64,000 bases of DNA from Cognatundibacterium rivi (GCF_018139565.1 NZ_JAGSPK010000001.1:1-64000); one strand, 5' to 3'; shown: positions 9,389 to 18,836, counted from the stretch's first letter. Numbers and translations are program-made. Notes: generated from the letters alone by a model not told the origin.

Positions 9389-10350
9389 AAGTCATATTTG
9401 CCGGGACGCCAGAATTCGCCGCCACCGCCTTAGCAGCCATACATAAGGCAGGCTTTGACATTCCTCTGGTGCTCACGCAACCAGACCGGCCTGCCGGCAG
9501 AGGCATGCATTTGCATGCATCCGCAGTGAAGCAATACGCACAGGAACACAACATTCCCGTTGCACAGCCCATCTCATTGAGATTAAACGGCAAATATCCG
9601 GATGTTGCGGCAGAAGCGCACGACTTGCTGCACAACACGGAACACGATGTCATGGTGGTCGCTGCTTACGGCCTGATATTGCCAATGTCTGTGCTGGAAA
9701 TTCCACGTTTAGGCTGCCTGAATATTCACGGCTCGCTCTTGCCTCGCTGGCGTGGAGCAGCGCCTATTCACCGAGCCATTGAGGCTGGCGATACCGAAAC
9801 AGGCATCACGATCATGCAGATGGAAGAAGGTTTAGATACCGGCGCGATGCTGTTAAAACAGAGCATCAGCATTAACAGCACCGAGACCACAGGCAGCCTT
9901 CACGACAAATTGGCAGCGATGGGCGGCGAGATGATCGTGCAAGCTTTACACCAGTTAGAGCAAGGCCCCCTGACCGCGACAGTGCAGCCGGAACAAGGTA
10001 CGACGTACGCCGCCAAAATCAGCAAAGAAGAAGCTGCTCTCGACTTTCACCAGCCTGCAGAGGTACTGGCAAGAAAAATCCGCGCCTTCAATCCGTTTCC
10101 CGGTACACATGCTCAGTACGGCAACAGCACGATCAAAATCTGGGCTGCACAAACGGTCACAACGAATAAAACCGGCGCAGCTCCGGGGCAAATTCTGACG
10201 GCATCCGCTCAGGAAGGCATTCTGGTTGCCAGTGGGGAAGGCGTACTGAAACTGACCGAACTACAAAAGCCAGGAGGAAAACGTTTACCTGCTGCAGAAT
10301 TCCTGCAAGGCTTTCCCCTGACTCCGGATATGCAATTCAATCGAACCTGA
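9385..10350 (+). CDS. fmt: methionyl-tRNA formyltransferase
   Basis: A 321-residue enzyme that formylates initiator Met-tRNA using 10-formyltetrahydrofolate. The start [13 protein letters not shown], the catalytic region [17 protein letters not shown] and [11 protein letters not shown] are typical; the C-terminal tRNA-binding domain follows from about residue 205. The stop codon lies inside a 9-bp inverted repeat (ATTCAATCG at 10335-10343, CGATTGAAT at 10353-10361) with no T-tract. Confidence 0.97.
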   Translation: MKVIFAGTPEFAATALAAIHKAGFDIPLVLTQPDRPAGRGMHLHASAVKQYAQEHNIPVAQPISLRLNGKYPDVAAEAHDLLHNTEHDVMVVAAYGLILPMSVLEIPRLGCLNIHGSLLPRWRGAAPIHRAIEAGDTETGITIMQMEEGLDTGAMLLKQSISINSTETTGSLHDKLAAMGGEMIVQALHQLEQGPLTATVQPEQGTTYAAKISKEEAALDFHQPAEVLARKIRAFNPFPGTHAQYGNSTIKIWAAQTVTTNKTGAAPGQILTASAQEGILVASGEGVLKLTELQKPGGKRLPAAEFLQGFPLTPDMQFNRT

Positions 10351-10559
10351 ACCGATTGAATGTGAAGCAAAAAAACGACAAATCGGGGGACTTTTATACA
10401 CAATTCCCACATTAAGCAGGAATTATTCCGATTCACTGTTGGTTACAAGTAAATTCTTTGTTGCTCTGCGAGACTTGTTGTATTCTCTTACGCTAACTAA
10501 TGGTGTGCGCTGGATTTTGCCGCCCAAATCCCTGACCCGAACGCTAGAAAAGGAAGTGC

Positions 10560-11117
10560 ATGAAACAAATCGTTCCCGTTGCTGTTACCGTCATGCTGAT
10601 GGCCGGTTGCTCAACCCCATTGAATAACACTAACGCGTCATACAATAACAACACTAAGACCGCTGCTACTGAACTTCAAGTCGTCTCAAATTGGTTATTG
10701 ATCGCCAAGGATGTTGCTGACCAGATCAAATCAGGCACCGATAAAATTGGTGCTCCAGTATTTGTCACTCCGCCGCAAAATTCTAGTAAATTCAGTCAGG
10801 CGTTTTACACTCAGGTAGTAACGTCGCTGGTCAATCAAGGTGTGACCGTCAGAAAATTCAATGATGGTACAGCGCAAATCGTCGATATCGATACTCAATT
10901 AGTGCGCTTCTCAACTGATCGTCAAGTCAACCGCCGTTTTGTTTTCGGCCCGTCAACGACTAGCACAACATCGGTTTATGAAGTAATTGTGACGACGTCA
11001 CTGATAAAAAACGCACAATACGTAGCACGAAGGACTGATGCGTATCCCGTCAATGAATATGACGCGTCTTTATACAATAAAGAAACTGAATTTAATTTTA
11101 AAGTGATCGGGGGCTAA
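10560..11117 (+). CDS. small lipoprotein, unknown function
   Basis: A 185-residue predicted lipoprotein: MKQIVPVAVTVMLMAGC with the lipidated Cys at 17. The following linker is rich in Asn and Thr. The mature part has alternating hydrophobic stretches but no domain I can name. AAAAGGAAG precedes the ATG. It is separated by only two bases from the FlgO-domain gene downstream, so the two are surely cotranscribed. They may act together at the outer membrane like FlgO/FlgP-type pairs, but no flagellar gene is nearby. The 209 bases upstream have no clear promoter. Confidence 0.7.
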   Translation: MKQIVPVAVTVMLMAGCSTPLNNTNASYNNNTKTAATELQVVSNWLLIAKDVADQIKSGTDKIGAPVFVTPPQNSSKFSQAFYTQVVTSLVNQGVTVRKFNDGTAQIVDIDTQLVRFSTDRQVNRRFVFGPSTTSTTSVYEVIVTTSLIKNAQYVARRTDAYPVNEYDASLYNKETEFNFKVIGG

Positions 11118-11119
11118 TC

Positions 11120-11689
11120 ATGGTAAAGAAAATTGCACTTGCAGTAAGTTGTGGTCTGTTATTCAGCGCTTGCTCAAATATGAATCTCACCGGAGCCAGC
11201 ACATCGACATCGACAGCCGCCTTGTCCTGGAAAGAAGCTGAAACGAACGAATTTATCCCGACTAATCAGAAAGCAGCAACAGCCCTGATCGCTGCGGCCG
11301 GTAATTCTCTGGATAAATCGCGCCCGCTGATCGTTGCCACGCTGGCGAATATCAATGTGCTGGAAGAGTCCTCTCCATTCGGACGTATTGTTGCTGAGCA
11401 AGTTTCCGGTCAGTTTTCCCGCGCTGGATATCAAATGCTGGAAATGAAATTCCGTGACAAAGTACTGATCAAGCAAAATGTCGGTGAACTGCTGCTGACG
11501 CGCGAAATTAAGGAAGTTGCACAAAATCATCAGGCACAAGCCGTCATCGTCGGCACGTATGCGGAAAGTGAAAAACTGGTTTTCGTTAACCTGAAACTGA
11601 TACGCCCGGTCGACAATATTGTCCTCAGTACGTATGACTACGCTGTCCCTATGGATCGTACTGTCAAATCGCTGCTGGGTCGTCGCTGA
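11120..11689 (+). CDS. FlgO-domain lipoprotein
   Basis: A 189-residue lipoprotein (MVKKIALAVSCGLLFSAC, Cys18). The mature region (about 50-180: PLIVATLANINVLEESSPFGRIVAEQVSGQF...) matches the FlgO domain, first described in a Vibrio outer-membrane protein needed for flagellar function; many FlgO-domain proteins are not flagellar. A GGGGG run six bases before the ATG serves as the ribosome binding site. It is second in a two-gene unit and closed by the terminator at 11731-11760. Confidence 0.75.
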   Translation: MVKKIALAVSCGLLFSACSNMNLTGASTSTSTAALSWKEAETNEFIPTNQKAATALIAAAGNSLDKSRPLIVATLANINVLEESSPFGRIVAEQVSGQFSRAGYQMLEMKFRDKVLIKQNVGELLLTREIKEVAQNHQAQAVIVGTYAESEKLVFVNLKLIRPVDNIVLSTYDYAVPMDRTVKSLLGRR

Positions 11690-11730
11690 TCAAACATCAG
11701 TGTAAAGTATTAGTAACACAGCCTTAAAAA

Positions 11731-11760
11731 AGCACCTGATTTCTCAGGTGCTTTTTTTCT
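11731..11760. terminator. bidirectional intrinsic terminator
   Basis: A perfect 9-bp stem AGCACCTGA / TCAGGTGCT (11731-11739, 11744-11752) with a 4-base loop, flanked by AAAAA on the left and TTTTTTT on the right. It separates the FlgO-domain gene from the convergent nhaR gene and can serve both. Confidence 0.9.
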
Positions 11761-11810
11761 CGTTGCTATAGCAAACCCCATATGAGTTCAAGGCACCGTT
11801 TGCTTCCGGA

Positions 11811-12728
11811 TTATTTTCCTGGTGAAAATGCTTGCACCCAGTTCTGCTGCGCAGCCTGACTGATGGCCAGCACTGCTGGATGAGTCAATTTACGCTGCAC
11901 AGATATCGCGTAAAACTGCTCCTGAATGGCCTGCGTCTGACCAATCAGCTCAACGTCATACTGACGTATCACACGGTCAACGATGACAGTCGGCGCAGCA
12001 AACACACCGGCACCGGCCTGACCGAATGCGCTCATCAGCGCGCTGTCGTCAAACTCACCGGTAATCTTTGGATGCAATTGTTGCTGATCCAGCCATTGCA
12101 ACAAACGTCCGCGCAGCGCAGCATCTTCGCCCGGCAATAACAGTGGCGCACCATCCAGCAGTTCAGGAAATGCGCCAGTCAAGCGAGCTCGCAATTCGCG
12201 CGTTGCAAAAAAACTGATGCCGGATTCGGCCAGCAAATGACTATAGCCACGAACATTCGCTGTCACCGGCATGGGGCTATCGGATAACACGACGTCCAGT
12301 TTATGCATCGCCAGCTCCGCTAACAGCAATTCGAGTTTACCCTCGCGACAATTAATTCTTAAGGTCTGCGGCAGAGTCATCGCGGGCTCCAGTAATTGAT
12401 ACGCGACTGTCTTCGGCACTGCATCCGACACCCCGACACGCAGTTGCACCGTGCGCGCCGTCGGCCGGTGATGCAGCACTTCTTCCAGCTCCCGCCCCAG
12501 TGCGAATATATCCTCTGCATAACTGAGCACCAAGCGGCCAGCCTCTGTCAGTTCCAGATTTCGCCCCTGCTTACGGAACAAAGTCTCGCCCTGCATTTCT
12601 TCAAACAGCGCGAGCTGTCCGCTGATAGTTTGCGGTGTCAGATGCAATTGTTCACTGGCACGCGCAATACTGCCTGACTTGGCGACCATCCAGAAATAAT
12701 GCAGGTGTTTGTAATTCAGTGCGGGCAT
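11811..12728 (-). CDS. nhaR: LysR-family regulator NhaR
   Basis: A 305-residue LysR-type regulator. The N-terminal helix-turn-helix (MPALNYKHLHYFWMVAKSGS, then IARASEQLHLTPQTISGQL) has the distinctive NhaR start; the C-terminal effector domain spans about 90-300. In E. coli NhaR activates the Na+/H+ antiporter gene nhaA in response to Na+. No nhaA is visible here; instead the gene diverges from a BI-1/YccA protein and a TerC protein with a 160-base shared upstream region, so those may be its targets (inference). Confidence 0.85.
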   Translation of the reverse strand: MPALNYKHLHYFWMVAKSGSIARASEQLHLTPQTISGQLALFEEMQGETLFRKQGRNLELTEAGRLVLSYAEDIFALGRELEEVLHHRPTARTVQLRVGVSDAVPKTVAYQLLEPAMTLPQTLRINCREGKLELLLAELAMHKLDVVLSDSPMPVTANVRGYSHLLAESGISFFATRELRARLTGAFPELLDGAPLLLPGEDAALRGRLLQWLDQQQLHPKITGEFDDSALMSAFGQAGAGVFAAPTVIVDRVIRQYDVELIGQTQAIQEQFYAISVQRKLTHPAVLAISQAAQQNWVQAFSPGK

Positions 12729-12888
12729 AAAAGAAAGATCGACTATAAAACATCGGTTTTTACGAAGTATTCATCAATTATATTCGACTTTTCTTTCAAT
12801 TCTCTTGCCACTAGACTGTTTCCACCTTCTGTTGAGAAGGGGAGGTCCTGTGTCTTTTCATCAGACTTCAACATTTCAGGAGAAAAGC

Positions 12889-13575
12889 ATGAAAATCTTG
12901 AGTCGCTCTACTGCACATGATGTGCAAACCGTTGACTATATCGACACCACAGCCAGTGACAGTCAGAAAGTCTTACGCAACACATATATGTTGTTGTCGA
13001 TGACTTTATTGTTTTCTGCATTGACCGCTGGTGCGACCATCGCTTTCGCGATTCCGGGTCCGGGTATCTTTCTGACCCTGATCGGCTATTTTGGATTGCT
13101 GTTTGCCACCAACAAACTGCGTAACAGCGCCTGGGGTATTGCCAGTGTGTTTGCACTGACTGGTTTCATGGGTTACACCCTCGATCCTATCCTCTCTCAT
13201 TATCTGAAAATGCCAGGCGGCACTTCCATCGTGATGACAGCAATGGGGATGACTGGTCTGATTTTCATGGGTTTATCTGCATACGTACTGGTCAGCAAAC
13301 GTAATTTCAGCTTCATGGGCGGTTTCCTGATGGTCGGCATGATCGTCGCACTGGTAGCAAGTCTGGGCGCGATTTTCTTCCAGATTCCAGCCCTGTCGAT
13401 GACGATTTCTGCAGTCATGGTATTGCTGATGTCCGGCATGATTTTGTTTGAAACCAGCAATATCATCCACGGTGGCGAGACCAACTACATCATGGCGACC
13501 GTGAATCTGTACGTCACGATCTTTAATCTGTTCACCAGCCTGCTGCAATTGCTGGGATTTATCGAAAAAGAGTAA
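12889..13575 (+). CDS. Bax inhibitor-1/YccA family membrane protein
   Basis: A 228-residue membrane protein with about seven hydrophobic helices, matching the BI-1/YccA family; YccA of E. coli interacts with the FtsH protease and other members are pH-sensitive Ca2+ leak channels. I start at the ATG at 12889 because AGGAGA lies six bases upstream; an in-frame start 84 bases earlier has no ribosome binding site. Only three bases separate it from the TerC gene, indicating an operon. Confidence 0.9.
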   Translation: MKILSRSTAHDVQTVDYIDTTASDSQKVLRNTYMLLSMTLLFSALTAGATIAFAIPGPGIFLTLIGYFGLLFATNKLRNSAWGIASVFALTGFMGYTLDPILSHYLKMPGGTSIVMTAMGMTGLIFMGLSAYVLVSKRNFSFMGGFLMVGMIVALVASLGAIFFQIPALSMTISAVMVLLMSGMILFETSNIIHGGETNYIMATVNLYVTIFNLFTSLLQLLGFIEKE

Positions 13576-13578
13576 ATC

Positions 13579-14535
13579 ATGTTGCATACCGTCGCTCAAC
13601 CCTGGATGTGGGTCGCGTTTATCGCATTTGTCTTAGCGATGTTAGCCATAGACGTCGTGGCGCTGGGTGGTTCGCGCGCCCACAAAGTCAGCGTCAGGGA
13701 AGCGGCGGCCTGGTCCGTTGTCTGGGTCAGCCTGGCGCTGGCATTTGATTTTGGTCTGTGGATGTATCTGACGGAAACCGTCGGGCGTGAGATCGCTACC
13801 GCCAAAGCCATGGAATTCCTGACCGGTTATGTCATCGAGAAATCTCTGTCGGTCGATAACATCTTTATCTTCCTGCTGATTTTCGGCCATTTTGCAGTAC
13901 CGCCGCAATATCAGCGCAAAGTTTTGCTGTACGGCGTTCTGGGTGCGATCGTCATGCGCGTCATAATGATTCTCGCCGGTAGCTGGGTTGTCACGCAGTT
14001 TGCATGGGTGTTGTATCTGTTTGGCGTATTCCTGCTGATCACCGGTTTCCGCATGTTGGTGTCGACAGAAGCAGAGCCGGATCTGGATGCCAATCCGGTA
14101 TTGAAACTGGCCAAGAAATTACTGCCATTTACCAAAGAGTTTCACAAAGAAAAATTCAGTATCAAGGTCGATGGTAAGCGCGTCTTTACGCCGTTGCTGC
14201 TGGTCCTGATCCTGATTGAAGTATCCGACGTGATCTTTGCGGTCGATTCGATTCCGGCGATTTTTGCCGTGACAACCGATCCGTTCATCGTGTTCACCTC
14301 TAACATTTTCGCGATTATGGGTTTGCGGGCATTGTATTTCCTGCTGGCCGATATGGCAGACCGTTTCCACTTACTGAAATTCGGTCTTGCGTTTGTGCTG
14401 ATGTTTGTCGGTATCAAGATGCTGATCGTGAAATGGATGCATGTACCGACCGATGTTTCACTGATGGTGATTGGACTGATTCTTGGCGGTTCTATTATTG
14501 CCAGCCTGATCGCCACCCGCCATAAAAAGCATTAA
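13579..14535 (+). CDS. TerC/Alx family membrane protein
   Basis: A 318-residue polytopic protein of the TerC/Alx family, linked to tellurite resistance, manganese export and alkaline response. The conserved acidic membrane motifs SLSVDNIFIFLLIF (about 94-107) and EVSDVIFAVDSIPAIFAVT (about 214-232) are intact. The spacing to the upstream BI-1 gene is three bases. The operon ends at the terminator at 14596-14630. E. coli alx has a manganese riboswitch; I do not see one here. Confidence 0.92.
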   Translation: MLHTVAQPWMWVAFIAFVLAMLAIDVVALGGSRAHKVSVREAAAWSVVWVSLALAFDFGLWMYLTETVGREIATAKAMEFLTGYVIEKSLSVDNIFIFLLIFGHFAVPPQYQRKVLLYGVLGAIVMRVIMILAGSWVVTQFAWVLYLFGVFLLITGFRMLVSTEAEPDLDANPVLKLAKKLLPFTKEFHKEKFSIKVDGKRVFTPLLLVLILIEVSDVIFAVDSIPAIFAVTTDPFIVFTSNIFAIMGLRALYFLLADMADRFHLLKFGLAFVLMFVGIKMLIVKWMHVPTDVSLMVIGLILGGSIIASLIATRHKKH

Positions 14536-14595
14536 TCGCACACGTTTCAACACTGTAAATTTAATCGTTACACGTATTCCCTTTGTATTCCCTTT

Positions 14596-14630
14596 GGGCA
14601 TATCTCTCATTTGAGGATATGCCCTTTTTT
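14596..14630 (+). terminator. intrinsic terminator after the TerC gene
   Basis: A 9-bp stem GGGCATATC / GATATGCCC (14596-14604, 14616-14624), extended by CTCA/TGAG inside, followed by TTTTTT. It ends the BI-1/TerC operon and insulates the metH leader. Confidence 0.9.
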
Positions 14631-14750
14631 GTTAACACTTACGCAAAAAAGTGTCGTCCTCAGACGGTCAGCATATATCGATCTAACCACAATGTATAAG
14701 CAAAACCCGGTAAAAAGCGGCAACCACGGCGCCAAGTCCTTGATCTGACG

Positions 14751-14756
14751 TATAAT
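14751..14756 (+). promoter_or_regulatory. putative -10 element of the metH promoter
   Basis: A perfect TATAAT at 14751-14756. Transcription from about 14763 would start just before the SAM-II-like aptamer. I see no good -35 at normal spacing (the sequence there is GC-rich), so activation by a regulator is possible. Confidence 0.5.
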
Positions 14757-14767
14757 TTCACTTCCCA

Positions 14768-14818
14768 GCGCCGATTTGAGATTCAGATTGCGGGCGCGTA
14801 ATAAGTGCTGCTAAAAGG
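14768..14818 (+). ncRNA. SAM-II-type riboswitch aptamer in the metH leader
   Basis: The stretch reads like the SAM-II (SAM-alpha) aptamer: P1 strand GCGCC (14768-14772), the conserved GATTTG (14773-14778), ATTGC (14787-14791), P1' strand GGCGC (14793-14797), then GTAATAAGTG and the invariant GCTAAA (14810-14815). The order, spacing and the conserved GAUUU, AUUGC and GCUAAA blocks agree with known SAM-II RNAs, which sense S-adenosylmethionine and switch off methionine genes. Its place before metH fits. The pseudoknot pairing (for example CAG 14784-14786 with CTG 14808-14810) is less clear by eye. Confidence 0.8.
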
Positions 14819-14824
14819 ACGTCG

Positions 14825-14866
14825 CCCGATCCGCCTGCATGCATGAGCCGATCGGGTTTTGTTTTT
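14825..14866 (+). terminator. riboswitch-controlled intrinsic terminator (attenuator)
   Basis: A 7-bp stem CCCGATC (14825-14831) / GATCGGG (14850-14856) followed by TTTTGTTTTT. It stands directly after the SAM-II-like aptamer and 130 bases before the metH start, so it would stop transcription before metH. Its 5' strand overlaps CGCCCG (14823-14828), which is perfectly complementary to CGGGCG (14791-14796) in the aptamer, giving an alternative antiterminator helix. Confidence 0.75.
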
Positions 14867-14868
14867 CT

Positions 14869-14967
14869 GGACTGATGCAACATCGCCCCGGCGGCGTAAT
14901 GGCTTCTGGTCGTACTAATGTACTGCCTGCGTCGCCATGCCTTGCCGGAACAATGTTGCATCAGTCC
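14869..14967. repeat. palindromic GGACTGAYGCAA element, copy A
   Basis: A 99-base element bounded by a perfect 15-bp inverted repeat, GGACTGATGCAACAT and its complement ATGTTGCATCAGTCC. The interior can pair further (CCGGC/GCCGG, GGCG/CGCC) and holds a small hairpin GTACtaatGTAC. Its left 44 bases align with the reverse complement of copy B (40287-40350) at 35 of 44 positions by my hand count. It lies between the metH attenuator and the metH ribosome binding site. It could be a miniature inverted-repeat transposable element or a REP-like repeat. Confidence 0.75.
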
Positions 14968-14995
14968 TATTGATACGACGATGCGAGTAAAGATC

Positions 14996-17900
14996 ATGAC
15001 CAGAACCCTGCCTGTTTCCGCCACCGAAACCCGTTTGCGCGAATTGCTGCAACAACGCATCCTGATCCTGGATGGCGCGATGGGCACCATGATCCAGCGT
15101 TACAAGCTGACGGAAGAAGATTATCGTGGCGAGCGTTTCAAGGATTTTGCGGTTCCGGGTAAGGAATTATTCGTCAAAGGCAACAATGAATTACTGACCC
15201 TGACACAACCGCACATCATTCAGGAAATTCACGAACAATATCTGGCCGCCGGTGCCGATCTGATCGAAACCAATACCTTTGGTGCGACGACCGTCGCACA
15301 AGACGATTACCACATGGCGCATCTGGCCTATGAGATGAACGTGCAGGCGGCAAAAATCGCCCGCGCTGCCTGTGATAAATACAGCAGCGCCGACAAACCG
15401 CGCTTCGTCGCCGGTGCGCTGGGGCCAACGCCAAAAACCGCCTCGATTTCACCCGATGTGAATGATCCGGCAGCGCGCAATGTCACGTTCGATCAACTGG
15501 TGGCTGCCTACCATGAGCAAACCCGTGGTCTGGTAGAAGGCGGCGCCGACGTGCTGCTGGTCGAAACGATTTTCGATACGCTGAATTGCAAAGCGGCGTT
15601 GTTCGCGATTGATCAGTATTTTGAAGAAACTGGCAAAACCTTACCAATCATGATTTCCGGTACGGTAACGGATGCATCGGGCCGTATTTTGTCAGGGCAA
15701 ACCGTACCTGCATTCTGGAATTCCGTGCGTCACGCCAAGCCGCTGACCATCGGTCTGAACTGCGCACTCGGTGCGGCGCTGATGCGGCCGTATGCAGAAG
15801 AACTGTCCAAAATCGCCGACACCTTCGTCTGTATTTATCCGAATGCCGGTTTGCCGAATCCTATGAGCGATACCGGTTTTGATGAGCTGCCAGCCGACAC
15901 TTCCGCCTTGCTGAAAGAATTTGCTGAAGCCGGTTTCATCAACATCGCCGGTGGTTGCTGCGGCACCACGCCGCCGCACATCAAAGCGATTGCCGATATC
16001 TTGCAAACCCAGGCGCCACGCGTCGTTCCTGAGATTGCGCCGGCCTGTCGTTTATCTGGTTTAGAGCCTTTCACCATCGATGAACAATCTCTGTTTGTGA
16101 ATGTCGGTGAACGCACCAATGTCACGGGTTCGAAAGCCTTTGCCCGTTTAATTTTGAACGAGCAATACGATGACGCTTTAGCCGTCGCCCGCCAGCAAGT
16201 GGAAAACGGCGCACAAGTCATCGACATCAATATGGATGAAGCGATGCTCGATTCGCTGGCAGCCATGACACGCTTCCTGAATCTGATCGCGTCGGAACCG
16301 GATATTGCCCGTGTACCGCTGATGATCGATTCGTCGAAATGGAGTGTGATCGAAGCTGGTTTGAAATGCGTGCAAGGCAAAGCCATCGTCAATTCGATTT
16401 CGATGAAAGAAGGCGAAGCAGAATTTCTGCGTCAGGCTAACTTGTGCAAGCGTTATGGCGCAGCGGTGATCGTGATGGCGTTTGATGAAAAAGGCCAGGC
16501 AGACACCTATCAACGCAAAATCGAAATCTGCGAACGCGCTTATCGCCTGCTGGTTGATCAACTTGATTTTGATCCGCAGGACATTATTTTCGATCCGAAT
16601 ATTTTCGCGGTCGCCACCGGTATTGAAGAACACAATAACTACGCGGTCGATTTCATTGAAGCGACACGCTGGATACATCAAAACTTACCCGGCGCAAAAA
16701 TCAGCGGTGGTGTCTCGAATGTGAGTTTCTCTTTCCGTGGCAATGATCCGGCACGCGAAGCGATCCACACCGTCTTCCTGTATCACGCGATTCAGGCTGG
16801 TATGACGATGGGTATCGTGAATGCCGGTATGGTCGGCGTGTACAGCGAGCTTGATCCCGAATTGCGTGAACGCGTGGAAGACGTGGTGCTGAACCGTCGG
16901 GAAGATGCCACCGAACGCATGATCGAATTTGCAGCGACACTGAAAGCGGGCGGCAAGAAAGAAGAAGCCACACTGGAATGGCGCAGCGAGCCGGTTGAAA
17001 AACGCCTCGCGCACGCGATGGTGCATGGCATCACGCAATGGATCGTTGAAGATACCGAAGAAGCGCGCGCCACGATTATGAACAATGGCGGCCGCCCGAT
17101 ACAAGTGATCGAAGGCCCGCTGATGGATGGCATGAATATCGTCGGTGATTTATTCGGTCAGGGCAAAATGTTCCTGCCGCAAGTGGTCAAATCGGCGCGT
17201 GTGATGAAGCAGGCGGTCGCTCATCTGGTGCCGTTTATTGAAGAAGAAAAAAAACGCAGCGGCGACAATAAACCGAAAGGCAAGATCGTCATCGCCACCG
17301 TCAAAGGCGACGTGCATGACATCGGTAAAAATATCGTTACCGTCGTGCTGCAATGTAATAACTTTGAAGTCGTGAACATGGGTGTGATGGTGCCGTGTTC
17401 GGAAATTCTGGCGAAAGCCAAAGCCGAAAACGCCGACATCATCGGTCTCTCCGGTCTGATCACGCCATCACTCGAAGAAATGGCGTATGTCGCAAAAGAG
17501 ATGCAGCGCGATCCGCATTTCCGCATGATGAAGATTCCGCTGCTGATCGGCGGCGCCACCACCAGCCGCGCGCATACTGCGGTGAAAATTGCACCGAATT
17601 ATGAAGGCCCGGTCGTGTATGTGCCGGATGCTTCGCGCTCGGTATCGGTCGCGCAATCACTGCTGACGCCGGAAAGCCGTGATCAGTACATTGGTGAGCT
17701 GGCGACGGATTACGAACGTATCCGCGTGCAACATGCAAACAAAAAAACCACACCATTGCTGACGCTGGCGCAAGCGCGTGCCAATAAAATGAAGCTCAGT
17801 TTTGATGGTGCGAACGCGCCGGTCAAACCAAAATTCATTGGTCGTCGTGTATTTAAAAACGTCGATCTGGCAACGATTGCGCAGTACATCGACTGGGGTC

Positions 17901-18739
17901 CGTTCTTCCAGACCTGGGATCTGGCCGGCCCGTATCCCGCGATTCTGACCGACAGCGTCGTTGGTGAAGCTGCCAGCAAAGTGTTTGCCGAAGGTCAGGC
18001 GATGCTGAAGAAAATCATCGATGGCCGCTGGCTGACAGCGAACGGCGTCGTCTCTTTGCTGCCTGCGAATAGCGTGCATGACGACGACATCGAAATTTAT
18101 ACCGACGACAGCCGCAGCCAGGTCGCATTCACCTATTACGGCACGCGCCAGCAAACTGAGAAGCCGCTGGTCGATGGCATACAGCGTCCGAATCAATGCC
18201 TCGCTGATTTCATCGCGCCGAAAGACAGCGGCATAGCGGACTACATCGGCATGTTCGCTGTCACAGCCGGTCTGGGAATCGAAAAATACGAAAAACGTTT
18301 TGAAGACGCGCATGACGATTACAGCAGCATCATGCTGAAATCGCTGGCAGACCGTCTGGCCGAAGCCTTCGCTGAATATCTGCACGAACGCATCCGCACC
18401 GATCTGTGGGGCTATGCCGCCGATGAAAAACTCAGCAATCAAGAGCTGATCAAAGAATCCTACCAGGGCATACGCCCGGCACCAGGCTATCCGGCCTGCC
18501 CGGAACACACGGTTAAAACCGCGATGTTCACGCAAATGCAATGCGAAGAAATCGATATGCATATCACCGAATCATGGGCGATGATTCCGGGTGCCGCGGT
18601 CTCCGGTTTCTATTTTGCGCATCCAGAATCCAAATACTTCAGCGTCGGCAAAATCGGCGACGATCAGGTCATGGATATGGCGACACGACGCGGCGTGGCG
18701 AAGGAAGAAGTCGAACGCTGGTTAGCACCGAATTTGTAG
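14996..18739 (+). CDS. metH: cobalamin-dependent methionine synthase
   Basis: A full-length 1247-residue MetH that transfers the methyl group of 5-methyltetrahydrofolate to homocysteine through cobalamin. Domains in order: homocysteine-binding (about 1-340; zinc ligands Cys256, Cys321, Cys322), pterin-binding (about 360-630), cobalamin-binding with the cap (about 650-890; DVHDIGKN with the cobalt-ligating His774), and the reactivation domain (about 910-1247; [12 protein letters not shown]) that binds S-adenosylmethionine. I chose the ATG at 14996, which has GAG eight bases upstream; an ATG at 14981 lacks a site. It is preceded by a SAM-II-type riboswitch and attenuator. Confidence 0.97.
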   Translation: MTRTLPVSATETRLRELLQQRILILDGAMGTMIQRYKLTEEDYRGERFKDFAVPGKELFVKGNNELLTLTQPHIIQEIHEQYLAAGADLIETNTFGATTVAQDDYHMAHLAYEMNVQAAKIARAACDKYSSADKPRFVAGALGPTPKTASISPDVNDPAARNVTFDQLVAAYHEQTRGLVEGGADVLLVETIFDTLNCKAALFAIDQYFEETGKTLPIMISGTVTDASGRILSGQTVPAFWNSVRHAKPLTIGLNCALGAALMRPYAEELSKIADTFVCIYPNAGLPNPMSDTGFDELPADTSALLKEFAEAGFINIAGGCCGTTPPHIKAIADILQTQAPRVVPEIAPACRLSGLEPFTIDEQSLFVNVGERTNVTGSKAFARLILNEQYDDALAVARQQVENGAQVIDINMDEAMLDSLAAMTRFLNLIASEPDIARVPLMIDSSKWSVIEAGLKCVQGKAIVNSISMKEGEAEFLRQANLCKRYGAAVIVMAFDEKGQADTYQRKIEICERAYRLLVDQLDFDPQDIIFDPNIFAVATGIEEHNNYAVDFIEATRWIHQNLPGAKISGGVSNVSFSFRGNDPAREAIHTVFLYHAIQAGMTMGIVNAGMVGVYSELDPELRERVEDVVLNRREDATERMIEFAATLKAGGKKEEATLEWRSEPVEKRLAHAMVHGITQWIVEDTEEARATIMNNGGRPIQVIEGPLMDGMNIVGDLFGQGKMFLPQVVKSARVMKQAVAHLVPFIEEEKKRSGDNKPKGKIVIATVKGDVHDIGKNIVTVVLQCNNFEVVNMGVMVPCSEILAKAKAENADIIGLSGLITPSLEEMAYVAKEMQRDPHFRMMKIPLLIGGATTSRAHTAVKIAPNYEGPVVYVPDASRSVSVAQSLLTPESRDQYIGELATDYERIRVQHANKKTTPLLTLAQARANKMKLSFDGANAPVKPKFIGRRVFKNVDLATIAQYIDWGPFFQTWDLAGPYPAILTDSVVGEAASKVFAEGQAMLKKIIDGRWLTANGVVSLLPANSVHDDDIEIYTDDSRSQVAFTYYGTRQQTEKPLVDGIQRPNQCLADFIAPKDSGIADYIGMFAVTAGLGIEKYEKRFEDAHDDYSSIMLKSLADRLAEAFAEYLHERIRTDLWGYAADEKLSNQELIKESYQGIRPAPGYPACPEHTVKTAMFTQMQCEEIDMHITESWAMIPGAAVSGFYFAHPESKYFSVGKIGDDQVMDMATRRGVAKEEVERWLAPNL

Positions 18740-18798
18740 CCATTTATCAGAAAAATGGGGGGTATATGGCGTTTTATATCAATTCTCAGCGTATTTAC

Positions 18799-18836
18799 TG
18801 GCCTTGTAAAAATACTCCCCCCAGTATATTTAGCCA
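18799..18836. repeat. ATACT-C6-AGTAT palindrome, copy 2
   Basis: Core ATACTCCCCCCAGTAT (18812-18827) with outer complementary parts TGGC...TAAA and TTTA.GCCA. It aligns closely with the palindrome at 6398-6435, including the flanking GGC/GCC ends. It lies downstream of metH and about 180 bases upstream of the ZntB/CorA transporter gene. A half-site-like GGGGGGTAT occurs at about 18758-18766. Operator or extragenic repeat; not decided. Confidence 0.6.

Noticed and set aside
10335-10361. A terminator over the fmt stop codon (ATTCAATCG/CGATTGAAT).
   Set aside because: The stem is AT-rich, partly inside the gene and has no T-run after it.
12820-12888. A yybP-ykoY manganese riboswitch ahead of the BI-1/TerC operon (GAAGGGGAG resembles its core).
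   Set aside because: The block is explained by a simple hairpin CCTTCT/AGAAGG followed by a purine run; the second conserved segment of the riboswitch is missing.
14918-14995. An extended metH N-terminus from the upstream in-frame start.
   Set aside because: It would run through the palindromic element, has no ribosome binding site and is absent from MetH proteins.
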